A stretch of DNA of 64,000 nucleotides, from positions 1-64,000 of the forward strand of contig JADNRX010000103.1 in NCBI GenBank assembly GCA_015501595.1. The letters are read 5' to 3'. Position numbers and translations under genes: made by a program. The notes beneath the pieces were generated by a model. That model was not told the DNA's origin. It did no database searches and worked only from the letters and a program-made list of their open reading frames with translations. This document shows positions 1-12,159 of the stretch, piece after piece. This stretch comes from Hymenopellis radicata. Lineage: Eukaryota > Basidiomycota > Agaricomycetes > Agaricales > Physalacriaceae. Position 1 is the first letter of the stretch. Each line of letters opens with the position of its first letter.

Positions 1-987
1 GGGAAGACATCAAGCGCCCGTGCAGGGGTCCTCGTAGTACGGCAGCCCGCATACATTTACTACCAACTAGAGATTTTCTGAAACCTATTCTACATCTTTC
101 TGTCCACTCTTCCTCATGGATCCGTCCTTTCTCCAAACAGTAATCCCGGTCGGCTGTGGGGAGGTGACAGAAGTCACAGAACGAGGTGGAAGCTCAGGTG
201 AGAAATGGTTCAATTATCATGAGTTTTCAACTTCGTGCAAGTCCAACAACAAATGATTGTGGCCACCGACAGTCTAAAGTCCCTTCGAAGGTGACTGCCG
301 ATCTCGGCTTAGACGCCCTTACTTACGTTATCCAACCTGCCTCGAGTTTTTCACAGTAAACGATCATGTTCTAACAACTTGAAGCATTGCGGGATGACTC
401 GTGTACTTCATCGCGTTCCTACTCTGACCCTCGTAGACAACATGCCCGGCTGCACTTCGAGTTTACGCTCTGGTGGCACTTAGCCGACCCTCTCCTCCCG
501 TAGGATGAGCCCTGGGGTGTGACTAAACACTTACTTAGCGTAAGCGGAATCCGTCTTGTAACTGTAACACTTCCTTCTTCCCTTCTTATCTTTGGCGCAG
601 TGGTAGGGACACAAACCAAAGAGACACGCTGCTCGGCGTTGAACCATCAGAAGAACCGGCGCAATCTTTCTGAATACATTCAGATACGGGACGAGTAAGT
701 ACTTGCACTTACCTTTCGTCAATTGGACTCTGGAATTCTCGTAGCTTCTCTGCTTTCTCGTTTCAACCCGACGTGACGTGCCAAATACACTAAAGGATCA
801 TGATTTACCATCAAGAATAAGTAACCCATTTTCTTCATTCTCTCACAATTCCTCCAGCCGTTCGCCATCTGCATTCTAATCTCACCCTGCTATGTAATGG
901 AAACACTCCCCGAATGGACATCCAGTATAAAAAGTCCCCCGTTCCGAGCGGTAATCCCCAGTTCTCTCGTCTTCTCCCCGTTCTCAG
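1..987. other. No gene recognised
   Basis: The short open frames here have no recognisable domain and no convincing splice pattern. This stretch probably holds intergenic DNA and the 5' flank of the UbiA-family gene that starts near 988. Confidence 0.4.
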
Positions 988-2209
988 ATGAAATACTCTC
1001 CGCTCTCGACTTTGACGAACTACGTTTATGCCATCGTCTGCAAAAGTGTGCAGATGATGTGCACCGTGCTTCTCTTCTCGAAGTCAGATCTCCTCCCAGT
1101 TATCATTCCTAGTGTACGCGCTCCTTCCGCCCTCATTCATCAGTTCCGCTTGATCGACAACTAAATCAGCTCGGGATGTCTGTGTCCTAGCTATGCCTAC
1201 CGATCTGCGGGCATTCATACAAGGCATCAATTTGGCTTGAACTTCACGTCCTCTCCTTCGAGGTCCGTGTTTTGTGTCTTTCCACGGACTCACACTGATG
1301 ACCTTCGTTAGGTACAGAACCAGGTGCGTTCCTTCTGGCAGAATGATATGGTGTCGACGCTTATCGAGAGTGTAGATCATCGGCTTTGAAGAAGATCGAC
1401 TTTCTAAGCCAACTAGACCTATCGTTTCCGGGCGCATCTCGTTGGCCGATGCCCAGAATCTCTACTACGTCAGCCTAGGACTTACGTTCACGCACAGTCT
1501 CTATCACGGCACTTTGCACTTCACCATTCCGTATTTCATTGCTATCGTTGTTTACAACGAAGGCGGTCTTTCGAAGAACTGGTTCATGAAATCCTTCTTG
1601 GGTGCAATCGGTTACGCCGTCTACATTTCAGGAACCAACGTCGTGTTCGGTGAGCCTCAAATTGAACTGATTGACCTGAGTTTTGATGGGTGCCGCCTCA
1701 TTCTTAGATCACAACCAACCGCTCTCTCAGATCTCCGCTGTCGCTGTGTTCTTCAGCGCCACCATTCACACCACTACTGTAAGTGCTGACACCTGACTCT
1801 AACCATGTATTAATCTTCGCAGGGACATGCCCAGGACTTCCGCGACCGCGCCGGAGATGCAGCTATCGGGCGCTTCACGCTCGCCCACGTTGAGCCCCAA
1901 TGGGTCGGTCGTGGGTCGCTTACTGCCCTAGTATTGGCCTGGACGGCCGTCTTGGTGTACTATTGGGAGCCGCCTCTCCCGGTGTCGTCATCCTCTCGCT
2001 ATTGGGCGCCTTTTCAATGTGGAAGTACTGTCGCTATCATTCAGAAGAGGCTGATCGCGACGCGTACTGGTGGTATAGCGTGAGCGAGCTACCATTATCG
2101 GCAGGCCTAGTTATACTGATTTTCGTAGGTCTGGCTCGTCACAGCGCATGCATTGCCTGTGTTTCGCCGTTTGTCTGAGGCGGGGGTACAAATCCCGTCA
2201 ATTTATTAG
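988..2209 (+). CDS. UbiA-family prenyltransferase, with an apparent frameshift
   Basis: This is an integral-membrane prenyl transferase of the fungal UbiA type. Such enzymes attach an isoprenoid chain to an acceptor; the acceptor here is unknown. Spliced exons give the family signatures in order: an N-terminal stretch LLFSKSDLLPVIIP, the first aspartate-rich region NQIIGFEEDRLSKPTRP (exons near 1312-1440), several hydrophobic segments, and the second acidic motif GHAQDFRDRAGDAAIGR after the intron ending at 1822. The last exon encodes VWLVTAHALP, typical of the C-terminal helix. ATG 988 is chosen because its frame runs into the LLFSKSDL motif. Introns are about 50-75 bp. Near 1966 the frame jumps by one base between ALVLAWTAVLVYY and GAASPGVVILSLLG with no plausible intron, so the copy is either mutated or contains a sequencing error. 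Confidence 0.72.
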
Positions 2210-2835
2210 TTCCCATGTATGCGATCAAATAAAACGCCAATGTACTTCAATTGTAGAGAAGTATCAAGCTGCTCGTTTCTCGAATTGAGCCAGTATCGCC
2301 TGCGACATTTGTGGTTCTTCTCATAAAAGGACAAAGAAATTTTACTCTTCGTCAAAGAAGTCATCGTGTAAAGATCTCCCCACCTTCTGTTGGAGAAACG
2401 CCTTGGTGGGGCATACTTCTCAGAGACAGATATTACAGTCTGGGCGCTTCAGCTTCAAGCTTGAACCTTTTGAGCAATATTCCCGAGAACCAGCGCATTT
2501 TACTTTGCGGTGTTGATCACTCATCCGGCGCCAAGTACGTTTTCGTCATCGCTGCTTCTGTTGTTCTCTTGTCGAAGGCGAATGTGGCAGTGAGGATTGA
2601 CTCGTGTCTGATACGCACAATCTCCTCGTAAAATGCCATGACTTGAATGATAACCCCTGTACAACTGGAAACACACCCATTGTCATATTTGTCCCCTCTG
2701 ACGCTCCAATCATTATTCGTACTCTAATGTCTGCTCTGTACGCCTTTGCCACTTTGGTCTGCGTGGCACGTCGTACGGCGTCATCTCCTCTCAGTTGAGA
2801 CTCTACGTTCACTGGGTGTCACACGAAAGGCAAAG
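2210..2835. other. No gene recognised
   Basis: An open frame at 2311-2631 on the plus strand has no recognisable domain, intron pattern or partner. No other coding signal is seen. Confidence 0.35.
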
Positions 2836-3060
2836 CTTCCTGTCACAGGCCGTCGTCTGTGGCGGAAGGTAGCATTGGTATCCTCTTCATGATCTCAGGC
2901 GGCTCACCTTGTCATGCAGCGTTGGTCCTGGACGCTCAGGCTTGCCACGACCACTTTGAGCGTGTCGTTGTGATAGAACCCAAGCTGGTTATCCGCTGAG
3001 GAGGGACCTCTTGTGCAGTCATAGACCCAAACTCAGACACGCTCAAGGATGATTCAATAT
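2836..3060 (+). pseudogene. Relic of FAD monooxygenase-like gene (N-terminal part)
   Basis: The translation in mixed frames contains fragments matching the N-terminal part of the two complete FAD genes in this window: a PVT-AVVCGG-like dinucleotide-binding strand near 2840-2870, then ACHDHFERVVVIEPK at about 2941-2990. The frame is interrupted by stops and nothing downstream continues the enzyme. It lies tail-to-tail with the minus-strand copy ending at 3387. It is therefore a decayed third family member, probably left by local duplication. Confidence 0.6.
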
Positions 3061-3386
3061 CATTCCCTCCACGGTAATCGGAATTCGACATCTTGGCTTT
3101 TCTCTTCTGACCGCTTGTAGGGAGCCTCGCCTGCCATATGTACAACGGATTGCTCCGTTTGTTCCTCAATCTTGCGGCGTCTGACATCGGGTGCGTTAGC
3201 TTTCCTCATCAAATGTAGTGAATCTAACCACTCCAATTCAATTAGATTGAGTCTGAGACGCACACGGCAACATCTCACTGGCATGAAATTGAAATTAAAG
3301 GTATCGAATGTCCAAATAGTACAAAGGTACTGTATCATTATATGAGCGACATTAAATATCATGGTCATCATGGCATGCGACACGCT

Positions 3387-5543
3387 TCACTCGCCCTTCA
3401 ACCAGAGCTTGCCGGCCAACCAAAGCACTTTCCCGAGTAACACCGGATGCAGCGCGTCAATGGAGGTACTGTTTATCATCATCTGGCTATGCCAAATGGT
3501 AGACCCAGCCTGGTCGTCCTGTTGCAAACAGGTTAATGCACGCCCTTCTCATATCACAGTGAACTTACCGTAAGGGCAAGAAGCTGAAGATGGCGCATGA
3601 ACCACCGCGTAAATGATCCAACTTCAAGCGTTTCTCCGCGTGCAGGCTCAGTCGTTGACCGCCCGTAGTCTGTAAATATCATGATGTCGTGAGATCGATA
3701 TTAAGATGCGCCGAACGATCGACGAACCCAGTGCCTTCCCACTCTCCCTGTGAAGAAATCAGTATGTGATTGTTTATTGAAGAACGCGGCGTCTTACCAT
3801 AGTTGCTTAATCTTGTCAGCTTGCGCGTTGAAAAATTGACGTGAGAAATTGGCAGGTATGGCCTTCGTTTTGTCCATCTTGTACAGTAGCGTATTCATAG
3901 ACAAAACTCCTAAAAGTGCCTTGGGACATCCTTGCCTAATGAAGTGTGAGACGAAGCACGGCGGATACAGGAGAGACTTACGATAAGAGCGGATTCACGC
4001 GCGACACGCTATCGCCAATCGCAATCCAATTCGCAGGTAAACTTGGCGCGCTCTCCAAGTGCGTCCAGAACGATGCCGCTGACGTGGAATGAGGATGAAG
4101 GTATCACTTAAAAACGAACTGAATCACGTACGAACGCGAACCAGACTACACGTCAGCGTATCCTCAACCTCCTCCAGCAGATCCAAAAACTGCCAAACCC
4201 AACCCGGAATGGGCTGAGTAACATGAATAGAAGCCGCATACTGGCGAATACCGGCGAGGTTACGAGGCAGGTCCTGGATCCCCCATCCTCCACAACACAG
4301 GAAGACTACGCTCTCATGAGCAATGAAGTGACATCAAGATGGAATGACTCACTCTCAGTGCCGATCTCCTCGTTACCAACGTCCTTAAGGCATCCAAAGT
4401 AGGTCCCATCCTTGCGCATATCCGGGAAAAGCTGTATGACTGATCCACCAAGGTTGTCGAATCCGCCGGGAACTGGGAGGCGTTTCGCGAGGGATGGCGA
4501 CACGACCATGCGACAACTGGAGTAGTGCATCTTCGCATCAAAGCTCACTGTGAGGCTGTCGAGGGACGCTCCGAATCCAGCGCGCTGTAGCCATTTGAGG
4601 CCGGCTTGAGTCGGTCCGGTGCAGTCTGTCGAATTATTAGCCCAAGCTCAAATGTGTGAAGAGGGTGCTCACCAACGACCAAGGCAGCATCTATGTCGAA
4701 AATACCGTCTTGCGTGCGCACGCTAACCTGTCGCAGATATCCGGGCTTGGCGGGATCGGTGGTAACCCCAACGACCGTGCCTACCATCTGCTGGATATTG
4801 GGAAAACTCTTTGGGTTGAGCGCCAATCGGCGTATCAGCGTCTCCAACGCCTTACGAGAGGCATAGAACGTTTTCGGAAGGTTCCCAAGATACTGCGCGT
4901 AAGGAACTTTGTAGAACGTTCCCCAGAAGTTGACCGAATAATCCCCAGGAGCGATGCTGTACCATTATGAGCGTTGCCAGGAGGAGTGGGCGAATATAAG
5001 TATGGCGCACCTAATATCAGATTCGTGACAGGCGTCATCGAAGTTAGGGAAAAGGGCGCTAAGACCGGCGTATAGAAAGCACAGATTCGCTGTAGACATT
5101 AGTAAGCATGGCGACGCGCATCATCAATAAGAGGATCTTAGTACCCTGAATGGACGAGTACTGGATTAGACGCGATCGCGCTTGCGTTTGGTTCCGAGAA
5201 TGGACTAGTCGGCCTTCTTCGGTGGAGAGCCATGCCTCTGGTTCGACGATGAGAACGCGTTCGAAGTGGTCATGACAAGCGCGCGCGGTAAGCAGGCCCG
5301 CGATGCTTTGAAGTTCAAGGCCTTAGCACTAGGAAATAGAGTCGCGATAAAAGCGGCATACCTTCCACCACAGACCACAGCGGTTCCTGGAATTTTCGTA
5401 TCGGTCTTCACACCGAGAAAGCGGAGATCGTTCATGCCCGTTTCAACAGATAGAAGACGGCGTCGGAGAAGGCGGCATGAGGATACCGCGACGACACACA
5501 GCGAAGTGAAGGCGGACAGGTAGAAGATGAGCGGGGAATCCAT
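3387..5543 (-). CDS. FAD-dependent monooxygenase-like protein (copy 1)
   Basis: This is probably a flavoprotein oxidoreductase of a fungus-specific FAD/NAD(P)-binding family; substrate unknown. From ATG 5543 the protein starts with a hydrophobic segment (LIFYLSAFTSLCVVAVS). It then has the dinucleotide-binding motif KIPGTAVVCGG, and after a ~57 bp intron SIAGLLTARACHDHFERV and the acidic strand end IVEPEAW. The middle exon carries TLIRRLALNPKSFPNIQQMVG. Near 4000-4090 the translation reads NWIAIGDSVSRVNPLLS, corresponding to the GD motif that contacts FAD in such enzymes, followed by KALLGVLSMNTLL. The last exon ends SIDALHPVLLGKVLW and stops at 3387. About ten short introns are needed. The plus-strand gene at 9171-11413 is its paralog. 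Confidence 0.75.
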
Positions 5544-6591
5544 AACGACGGAGAGCTAGGCATAGTGCGTTCAGGTTTTATGCTCCCGCGGAAGAGCGTC
5601 GACAGGGTGCTGATGGGTTTTGCCGAGCGTCGAAACCAGGTTCGCTTTGAGCAGAACAAGAGGTACGGTCAGGGTAGTACAGTTTTTAAGACAAATTGGA
5701 GCCCTGATGAGGCCCACGTGTAGTTTTTTTGCATGAGGGGCGTCTCCATCCGGTTGCACATGTCCGACTCCTAGATGCTGCAAACTGCAAAGGGCCTGCT
5801 ATTCTGCTTTGTTCTGCAATGTGAGGACCTCCGGAACTGAGGTGGGGTCCATGAGCCATCCATTTCCTTGCAGGTCGGAAATGCGACGCATGCGGAGGCT
5901 TGGGCAGCTTGAAATTGGGCTAATCCAGGTATGGACATCGACTTGAAATTCAGCCACAACACCTCGACCACGGTAGAAAAAGACCTCGAAGGGCAGAGAG
6001 ATAACGAGCATGGTCGCAGTTAGAGAGCTAAATGTTTTACCACGGCGCAGAAGACCCTCAAATGGAGGACGCGATGGTGAAAGTCGTGCTCAAAATAACA
6101 AAAAAGGTCCGTCTGGGCCCTGATTCCGCTCCAAGACCTGAGGTCACGCCGCGGCTTATACCGCGGCCGGCAGAGGCACACATTGGGTCAACTCCATTTG
6201 GGACTGTCTCTCTTGTTCACGACCACATGCTCCGCTCAACCCTACCTTCCATGCACGAAAGCCAAACCTTGATAACGATGTCTAAGATGGGTAATCCGGA
6301 TGGCTCTCAAGATGCCACACTACTATCGATTCACTGTTCCCCGCCCGAGTCTTGTTCGGCGAACGCCAGTCTTGTTGGACTTCGAATTTTTGAGTCGGCA
6401 TGTCTACAATCAAGCAGATGACACTATAGAAGGTTTCTCTAGTCAATAGTTCGCCTTATAATGTAAGGTCTCGAGGTTTCAAAGACACCTTTTATGTCCG
6501 CTTTGTTTTCCCTCAGCAGGTCTCATATGACACGCCTTTTATATGCCTCCATTTCTTTTGAGGATGCCCCAGCTTCACTCTCTCCGCTGTC
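5544..6591. other. Intergenic, no gene recognised
   Basis: An open frame of 129 codons at 6032-6421 (plus) and overlapping minus-strand frames at 5771-6011 have no recognisable domain. This is the region between the divergent FAD copy 1 and DUF6534 genes, so it should hold both promoters; no specific site is identified. Confidence 0.35.
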
Positions 6592-8269
6592 ATGGACTCA
6601 CCAACGGCTCTTGCGCAGCCTTTCATTACCTTGTAAGTTGTGCTTTTTACTCGTAGCCGTATCTCACTTTCGTCCAGTAATGGCCCCGTGGTTCGTACAA
6701 AGAACCCCTGAATGTCGTTGGTATGCTAATCCCTTTCATAGCTCATCGGGACGTTCGTGGACTTCCTGTTGTTCGGCGTTTTGATCATGCAGATTTGTAC
6801 GTACCGCCCGCCTGAAACTAAAACTGTTTGCTGACCGTGGCGTCATTGGCCAGACCACTGGCGGAGGACCGAGCGGTATCAGCGGGCCCCGACGTGGATC
6901 CATTACTTAGGTGCGTTCCAGTCGCGCAGCTCGACACCGACGACTAACGGTTGATGGAAGTTTATGCTGCGACCTTTTTTCAAACGGTCCAGATTATCTT
7001 CGCTATCATCGCTTGCTGGATTTTGTTGAGTACGTACATCATTTTGTTTCCATCGCGGTAATCCAATCTGACTCGATCACAGTCGAGAACTGGGGAAATC
7101 CTTTGGTATGGGCGAGTACGCCCTGGGCAAGCACATTCATTCCGGCGCTGGACAGCATGAGTAGGTCACATCCTGTCTCATACCACTAGCTCACTCAATA
7201 TTCTTCTAGCATCAACACTGGTCCAGTTCTTCTTCGCATGGTTCGTTGTTACCTGAAGGTATCATGGTCGATTCACTGAAGACTTGATTATAGGCGCATC
7301 AGAGTGCTGTCTAAGCACATACTGGGCCACATCATGGTCGCACTCGTACTCATTACCAGTTTAATGCAGTGTGGAGCGTCCTGGGCTGTATCTATTTCGG
7401 TACGTTTCGAGTATCGACAAGTCAGCGGCTCCGATAACCTCCAACGCAGTACTTTCTCAAACCTTCCGTCGCGGAACTCCCTGCGCTCGCCGACATTCCG
7501 AAGGTTTGCACTCTTTGATCTTAGTGTTTTCGCGTATTCACGCTGTGATAGGTGATGTTAAGCAGCGGCGCCATCTGCGATTGTCTGATTGCGTTGACCA
7601 TGGTCTACTTGGTCATTATTTTCTTACCCTACGCGACGCACGCTCATACTACCTTACAGCTACTTCAAGCTCGTTCTAAAGTCACCTTCAAATCTACTAT
7701 CAAGATGCTCAATCGAACGCTTACTAGCGTCATCGAGTCTGGAACCATCACCGCCGTAGTGGTTATCCTCGAACTCGTGACGTTCCTCGCGCTTCCCAAC
7801 ACGGGCATATTCCTCACGTTGTAAGCCGAGCCTTTCTTCGTCGTGTTCAGGTAGCTAACTCTTCATGTAGTCAATTCATGGTCGGAAAGCTGTCCGTCTT
7901 GCCCTTGTTTCGGGTATCGTAATCTGACCTTCATCGACAGATATGCCAATGTTCTCCTCTCTTCGTTAAGCGGCAACGGAGGAGTTGGAACTTCCGTGAA
8001 TTATACCTCGTCGCAAGACTCGCACTTTCCCTCGACTGGAAACGTCTTGCCCATGAACTCCATACCGTCGAATGTGCGCTCTAGTCAGCGGGAGCAGGGC
8101 GGTGCTAGCGTCCAGGTCCATATTTCCAAGGCGGTGGCATCCGATCTGGACTTTGACGCGGATGGGGTAGGTTTCTCAGTTCTGAAGCGTACACAGCGGC
8201 ATATTGATAATTTTTCAGCAGAGCGATAATGATTTCGGATCAGGAAAAGCGGGGGTTGGGCATCTGTAA
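6592..8269 (+). CDS. DUF6534-type multi-pass membrane protein
   Basis: This is a fungal-specific membrane protein of the DUF6534 type, common as paralogs in Agaricomycetes; function unknown. The first three exons join to PFITFNGPVLIGTFVDFLLF and then GVLIMQI, the signature of the first helix. Later hydrophobic exons include TVQIIFAIIACWILL near 6990, LVQFFFAWRIRVLSKHILG near 7230-7330, and two long helices at 7555-7825 (LIALTMVYLVIIFLP and TAVVVILELVTFLALP). The C-terminal membrane region ends YANVLLSSLSG, which resembles the family's conserved YANSLLASLN end. A hydrophilic tail rich in Ser and Asp follows and stops at 8267-8269. All introns are about 50-60 bp and phases agree. The gene sits between two related FAD enzymes, but a functional link is only a guess. 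Confidence 0.78.
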
Positions 8270-9170
8270 ATGCGACAATTATCTATCTTCTTCGAGTGGA
8301 CTGTTTTCTTATTGTTTAAATTTTAAACTAACGAGCCACATTTGACCCCACCGTCCACGTGCCTTAAACCAGTTCTGATTTCAACCTGAGGTTAACCCGA
8401 GGCCATCGCGAAAGTCTATTTGCACGTGTATGCTAACCACTGCGCTTTTCCCCTTCGTACAGTCTCTCACTTTTCAAGCTAGGCATCCCTGCATTTAAGG
8501 TCCTAACTGGATGCTCCGGCCTATCAGACAACCGCGGATACGAAGTCAACAAGTTGGATAAAAATGATCCTTTTGTCTCTCGGAATCCGATAACGACGGC
8601 GTCTTATTCACAAGACGTGGGTTTATCCATCCACCACCACGTTAATTCAGTCGTAAGCAATAAAGAATACCTTGTCACTTACCCACATTGCTCCAGCGTC
8701 GACAACGAGGACCTACTCTGGAACGTTTTCCCTGCCAGTGTTGCTACAAGTCGGGGGAAGTTCAACAGAAGATGATAGCTTCTTGAGACAATTTGGCAGG
8801 TGTTCTCTACTCTGTTCCAGATGACTTCCAACAACGGCCACGACTTCCTGCGTTTTGCTTGTTCCACGTTCCCTGGTTGGTCTTGAATGTTCTTGTTCAC
8901 TTCGGGGATCGCTGAATCAGTCATGTCATTCGTCAAGCAGTAATCAGTCATGTGCGAACAGCTATGGTTGTTTGCGCCTCATCGATAATGCGGCCTATCC
9001 AGTATCATGAGAATTCACATCAACGTTAACGTACGTCTCTCAGCTTCTATACTTCCGTGTGTGTACCCAACCACCGGAGTGTCGCCGCCCATGAGAGATT
9101 AGTACGTGGGCACGGACCACGAGGGCCGTGGGATGTGGCAATGTTGATAATCTATGGGCGTGGCAGAAGC
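8270..9170. other. Intergenic, no gene recognised
   Basis: Short open frames at 8554-8775 (plus) and 8679-8951 (minus) show no domain or exon structure. The 3' part should contain the promoter of the FAD gene starting at 9171. Confidence 0.35.
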
Positions 9171-11413
9171 ATGCAGCTACAAGCTCCGTCCTTAAAGCTT
9201 ATCAGCTTTCTGTGTTTTCTCATGGCGTTTATCGTAGTCGCACCTTCTGTTTTCATCACGTTCCTCATCGCCATAGGGATTGTCTGTCTTTGTCGCGTCG
9301 CTCACGGCTACTTGCTCTCCGTGCAGACTGCTATAAACGACTTACCTGCGCTTGGCGTTCCAAAGAAGACCAAGATTCCTGGAACTGCTGTCGTTTGCGG
9401 TGGAAGGTCAGCTCTCACCAAACTTGTGACTTCTACTAGTACGTGCGCTGATGTATGCACTTTAGCATCGGCGGCCTCCTTACAGCTCGGGTATGTCATG
9501 ACCACTTTGAACGCGTTATCATCGTCGAGCCCGAGGCTTGGCTATCCACGGAGGAGGGGCGCACAACTGAATCATGGACCCAAACACAAGTGCGATCGCG
9601 ATTGATCCAATATCATGCCTGTCATGGTGAGTGCCATAAGGCGCGTCAAGACCGTGACTGAAAGATATTATCATTCACAGCATCATATGCTCTTCTCTAC
9701 TCTGCGTTCAAACGCCTGTTTCCTAATCTCGACGACGAATGCCTCGTTTCTGGGATCAAGTTCGTATGCTTGCGACTACTAAACTGCCAGCCTTTTGTTG
9801 ACCGGCGCAAATTTACAGAGCTGGTGCTGGCGATTTCGGGACTCAGTTCGAGGGAAAATACCTCCGCGTACCATACGCGCAATATCTCTACAATTTGCCC
9901 AAGACTTTCTTCGCGACGCGCCAGGCCCTGGAAACGCTGATTAGGCGCTTGACACTCGACCCAGTGGTGTGCCCCAATATTCACCAGATCACTGGTACCG
10001 TTGTAGGAGTAGAAAGAGATCCCTCGAATCCTACATATCTGGACAGAGTACAAGTCCGCACAGAAGATGGCGTTTCCAATATTGAAGCGGTCCTTGTCGT
10101 CGGTTCGTAAACTTCCTTCAACTTCGGAAGAGCTTGATTCTCACTGCATAGTATGCTCAGACTGTACTGGATCGACTCAAGCTGGAATCAAATGGCTACA
10201 TCGTGCAGGCGGCGACCAGGGCAAAATGTCTCTTGATCGGCTCAAAGTCTCGTTCGACCCCAAGATGCACTATTCAACTATGCGCCTCACCGTGACGCCG
10301 TCTCTCGCAGCACGCCTGCCGCCCGGATACAACCCCGCCGGAGCTGTGTTCCTGCTCGTCCCGAACGAGCCTGGGGACAACAAGCATTTCATCTGCTTCA
10401 AGACCGAAGCAAACTGCAGTGCGTTACGACGTTCTTGAACGTCAACGCCGAACGCCTGACGAATGAATACGCCGTGTAGTTCTCATGTGCTGTGGCGCCT
10501 GGGGATCGAGCGACTTACCTGTCAACCTCGCCGGCATTCGGGAGCATATAACCTCCATGAAACAACCAGTTCCGGACTGGTTCTGGCAATACCTGGATAT
10601 GCTGAGTGAAGTCGAAGACACGCTCAGCGTCACATGCGGCAGTCTTCGCGTTCGTAAGTTGCACCTCGTCTTAATCTAAATATCACTGAGCCCCACTGGC
10701 AGCGCCATCGTACTGGACCCATTTCGAGAACGCGACCGACTTGCCGTCGAATTGGATCGCCATTGGAGACAGCGTCGCGCGCCTGAATCCATTCTTTGGG
10801 TGCGTGTCCCTCGTTTCCAACATCGGCGTCATTGAATCGTTCAATCCGTCGCCAGCCAAGGGTGCCCGAAAGCATTGTTAGGAGTGGCCTGCCTGAATAC
10901 ACTTCTTCACCAAGTCGCTCCGAACACTGCCACTCGCATGCCTCCAGACTTCTCTCACAAGTTCTTCGCGGCGCAGGCCGCCAAGATCAAGCCCGCCTGG
11001 CAAGTTGCCAGTGCATAGTTCCAAAGTCCCACTAACACTCGCTTCAACTAGGGATATGTCCAAGATGATAGGTTCGCCCATTCTGACTTTTCGTTCTGCC
11101 TTCCGAATGAATGAATGAATAGACTACGGAATGTCCACGACAACTCCGATAGCCGGGGAGACCCTCAAGGTCGGCTCGTTTGGTCGGTGGTTCAGCCACC
11201 ATCTTCAATTGCTTTCTACCGAGGTGCGCTTCCTACCCCGACGTACATACATCTGTATTCTGAGCATATTCCTCGCAGGACGACCAAGCGGGTGCCATCC
11301 TCTGGAAAACGCAGATGATGCTGGACAGCACAACCATCGATGCGCTGCATCCCGTGCTGCTTCTCAAAGTGCTCTTACTGGCTTGTCGGCGTTGGTGGAA
11401 TTCTCAATGTTGA
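9171..11413 (+). CDS. FAD-dependent monooxygenase-like protein (copy 2)
   Basis: This is the paralog of the minus-strand gene at 3387-5543, with the same exon order. From ATG 9171 an N-terminal hydrophobic segment (LISFLCFLMAFIVVAPSVFI) could anchor it in a membrane. The Rossmann motif KIPGTAVVCGG is split by a ~60 bp intron from IGGLLTARVCHDHFERV and IIVEPEAW. The central exon contains TLIRRLTLDPVVCPNIHQIT. Near 10765-10800 the translation is IAIGDSVARLNPFFG, the FAD-contacting GD motif, followed after an intron by KALLGVACLNTLL. The last exons read STTTPIAGETLKVGSF and TIDALHPVLLLKVLL, stopping at 11411-11413. ATG 9057 is in frame upstream, but 9171 gives a protein start closer to copy 1. 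Substrate unknown. Confidence 0.75.
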
Positions 11414-12159
11414 GAGGAATGACTCGCGATCCTTGTCGTAGATCTAGATACAGTACGAAAATGTAATGCCCTCTAGTCACACTCAAGCCTTCAATGTAGC
11501 CTCTCCCCACCATCTCAAACTAATACCTCGATCGTCGACTCAAGCCGATCGGGAGAGTCTCGTCGTGAAGGCAGCCTGTAAGACCATTGGTTGTGTTACT
11601 CAAAGTCTGACTCAAAGTCAAGTCAGCCTTGATTCAATCGTGACGGTGCGCAGGTATAGGCGAGTCCCACGAGGTAGTTTGTCGACAAGTTTAAGCCGGG
11701 GTGATGATGAGTACTGTTGCCTGATTGTGCCTCACAGATTGTAGGCAGCTCGGCGCTCCCATGACAAAACGCGTATTCCTAGCCGGTAGGCGCAGATGCG
11801 GATAAACGACTCAACGCGGCCCTCTCCGACTCAACTCGGTCGACTTCTCGGAATCTCAAAAATACCTATCTGGTTTTACAACAAATCGTCAACGCAGTAC
11901 CTAGATTATCCATGAACATTCCTGATACCACTTACATACCTTCACTCCGCATAGAATAGACCAGTCGTCCTAATCGATGTCGCTCGCCCAAGCCGGGCAT
12001 GACCAATTCTTGTTCCGTTATTACACCATAAATACATTATGCGCGTATCAGTAGATAAAATAGGTGGGGCATGTGCATGAAAAAAGCAAAAAGATCGAAA
12101 ATCGAAAAAAAAACACACAATTCCAACAAAACAGTCCAAAGAAGGCGAAGAAAGAAAAC
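11414..12159. other. Convergent intergenic region
   Basis: This is the 3' side of two convergent genes. A plus-strand frame at 11466-11744 has no recognisable domain. Purine-rich sequence around 12070-12160 probably belongs to the 3' UTR of the RhoGEF gene. Confidence 0.35.

Noticed and set aside
6032..6421. 129-codon plus-strand open frame between the FAD and DUF6534 genes
   Set aside because: No recognisable domain, no intron and no homologous copy elsewhere in the window; support is too weak for a gene call.
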